Assembly: GCA_012727825.1 (NCBI GenBank)
Contig: JAAYGH010000346.1
Location: 1 to 7,470 of the forward strand
DNA from: Trueperella sp.
GTDB lineage: Bacteria > Actinomycetota > Actinomycetes > Actinomycetales > Actinomycetaceae
Reading direction: 5' to 3'
Length of the DNA stretch: 7,470 nt
Positions 6,151 to 7,470 of the stretch are shown here, one piece after another (position 1 is the first letter of the stretch; each line of letters opens with the position of its first letter). The notes under the pieces were generated by a model. It searched no databases and was not told the origin of the DNA. It saw only the letters and a program-made list of their open reading frames with translations. A program made the translations under genes and the position numbers.

Positions 6151-7470
6151 CTAGCGCAGCGCGCGATTCGCCGCGGAAATGATGGCCTTGAATCCCGAGG
6201 TCATCGTCGACGGATCAATACCAACACCCCACAGCACCTGGCCGTTGACGTCGCACTCCACGTAGGACGCTGCAGTGGCGTCACCGCCCTCCGACAGGGC
6301 GTGCTCGGCGTAGTCGAGCACGCGGACATCGAGGTCGAGCTCCTGCAAGGCCTTTGTAAATGCGTCGATGGGACCGTTGCCCCTCGAAGCGATCGTGTGA
6401 TCGGAGTGGTTTCCGTTCTTGTCCAGCTCCGAGAGGGTCACAGTAATGACGGTTTCTTTACCTTCGTCGGCCGTCGTCGCAGTGATACCACGAAGCGCAA
6501 ACCGACCCCATGGCTTCAAATCAGCAGCATGGGTATGTGGCAGGTACTCGTCGGCAAAAATCTTCCACAGCTCGTCGGCCGTGACTTCGCCGCCAATCCG
6601 ATCGGTGCGGTGCTGGACCAGGTTTGATACTTCCATCTGCAGGCGACGCGGCAGATCCAGATGGCGTGTGGAGGACAGGAGGTATGCAACTCCACCCTTA
6701 CCGGACTGCGAATTAACGCGAACCACGGCTTCGTATGTGCCGCCCACGTCCTTCGGGTCGATTGGCAGGTAGGGCAACTCCCACATCACCGCGGTCTCAT
6801 CGCCGCTTGCTTCGGCCACCTTCTTCGCACGATCGGCGAAGCCCTTCTTAATCGCATCTTGATGCGAACCCGAGAACGAGGTGTAGACGAGATCGCCACC
6901 ATATGGCGCGCGAGCCGGCACTTCCATGCCCGTGCAAAATTCGACGACGCTCCGGATTTCCGGCAGGTTCGACAGGTCAAGCTCGGGATCGATGCCGTCC
7001 GAGAACAGATTGAGCGCAACGGTAATGAGATCCACATTGCCGGTGCGCTCCCCCTGGCCAAACAGGCATCCTTCAACGCGATCCACACCGGCCATCAGGG
7101 CGAGTTCCGTCGTCGCTACGCCGGTACCGCGATCGTTGTGATTGTGGGCGGACAGCGCAATGTACTCCCGGCGCGAAAGGTTTCGGCTCATCCATTCAAT
7201 CTGGTCGGCGTACACGTTGGGCGTGGAGCGTTCCACGGTCGTCGGCAGATTCAAAATAATTTCGCGGTCCGGACTAGGTTCCCACACATCCATGACTGCC
7301 TCGCACACCTCGAGCGCGAAATCGAGCTCGGTGTCCACGAAAATTTCAGGTGAATACTCAAAGCCCACCACGGTGTCGTCGCCGAATGATTTTTCCATAT
7401 ATGCCACGAGTTCTTGTGTACCCGACGTGGCAAGCTGCTTGATCTGCTCCTTATCCATGCGGAAGACGAC
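6151..7470 (-). CDS. leuA: 2-isopropylmalate synthase, C-terminal 439 residues (5' end outside window)
   Basis: LeuA condenses acetyl-CoA with 2-oxoisovalerate to form 2-isopropylmalate, the first committed step of leucine synthesis, in the cytoplasm. The reading frame is open to the right edge (first visible residues VVFRMDKE), so the start and the first part of the TIM barrel are missing. Actinobacterial LeuA is usually near 600 aa. In the visible part, SAHNHNDRG near residues 107-115 supplies the HxH metal ligands, and GCLFGQGERTGNV near 133-146 carries the conserved Asn. YTSFSGSHQDAIKKG follows near 196-210. Residues from about 325 to the end match the C-terminal leucine-sensing domain, including the VLDYAEHALSEGGDA segment. 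The gene ends in TAG and is followed by a 92-nt gap before recO. The M at 7458 is internal and should not be taken as the start. Identity is very secure; feedback inhibition by leucine is inferred from the family. Confidence 0.97.
   Translation of the reverse strand, partial: VVFRMDKEQIKQLATSGTQELVAYMEKSFGDDTVVGFEYSPEIFVDTELDFALEVCEAVMDVWEPSPDREIILNLPTTVERSTPNVYADQIEWMSRNLSRREYIALSAHNHNDRGTGVATTELALMAGVDRVEGCLFGQGERTGNVDLITVALNLFSDGIDPELDLSNLPEIRSVVEFCTGMEVPARAPYGGDLVYTSFSGSHQDAIKKGFADRAKKVAEASGDETAVMWELPYLPIDPKDVGGTYEAVVRVNSQSGKGGVAYLLSSTRHLDLPRRLQMEVSNLVQHRTDRIGGEVTADELWKIFADEYLPHTHAADLKPWGRFALRGITATTADEGKETVITVTLSELDKNGNHSDHTIASRGNGPIDAFTKALQELDLDVRVLDYAEHALSEGGDATAASYVECDVNGQVLWGVGIDPSTMTSGFKAIISAANRALR

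Noticed and set aside
6661..7353. 230-codon open frame on the plus strand, antisense to leuA
   Set aside because: It lies wholly within conserved leuA catalytic and linker sequence and shows no recognisable family features.
1..7470. Mobile element, phage, CRISPR, tRNA, riboswitch or defence system
   Set aside because: The window is almost fully occupied by nine conserved, co-directional genes. The gaps are 92, 46 and 16 nt or less and hold no repeat arrays, integrase or transposase fragments, tRNA-like folds or leader RNAs.

Overview
The window looks like a chromosomal segment of an actinobacterium. The evidence is the gene order hisD-hisC-hisB-(unknown)-hisH-hisA/priA, a PriA-type N-terminus on the last gene, a recO-uppS pair, frequent GTG starts, and protein sequences resembling actinobacterial versions. 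The base composition looks moderately G+C-rich, and the proteins suggest something near the Actinomycetaceae (Trueperella/Arcanobacterium/Actinomyces-like). That placement is an impression from memory, not a search result.

All nine genes lie on the minus strand, so transcription runs from high to low coordinates. In that order: a 5'-truncated leuA (2-isopropylmalate synthase, first enzyme of leucine synthesis); a 92-nt gap; recO (recombinational repair); uppS (cis-prenyl diphosphate synthase for the cell-wall lipid carrier); a 46-nt gap; then a compact histidine cluster of hisD, hisC, hisB, a 175-aa acidic protein of unknown function, hisH and the start of priA/hisA, which runs off the left edge. 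From hisD to hisH every junction overlaps by 1 or 4 bases (TAGTG, GTGA, ATGA, GTGA), which implies one mRNA with translational coupling. hisH and priA are separated by only 16 nt.

The visible his genes cover the steps from ProFAR isomerisation (priA) through the glutaminase half of IGP synthase (hisH), IGP dehydration (hisB) and transamination (hisC) to the final two-step oxidation to histidine (hisD). hisF, hisI, hisE, hisG and histidinol-phosphate phosphatase are not in the window.

The points most worth a second look are: the uncharacterised acidic protein locked into the operon between hisB and hisH; a HisH with non-consensus residues at several positions known to face HisF, including Lys to Glu right after the catalytic HPE; and a -10-like TAGAAT 7 nt before the hisD ATG, which suggests a leaderless his transcript. 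Nothing in the window looks like a mobile element, CRISPR array, tRNA, rRNA or an obviously foreign insertion. Most of the DNA is conserved housekeeping sequence.
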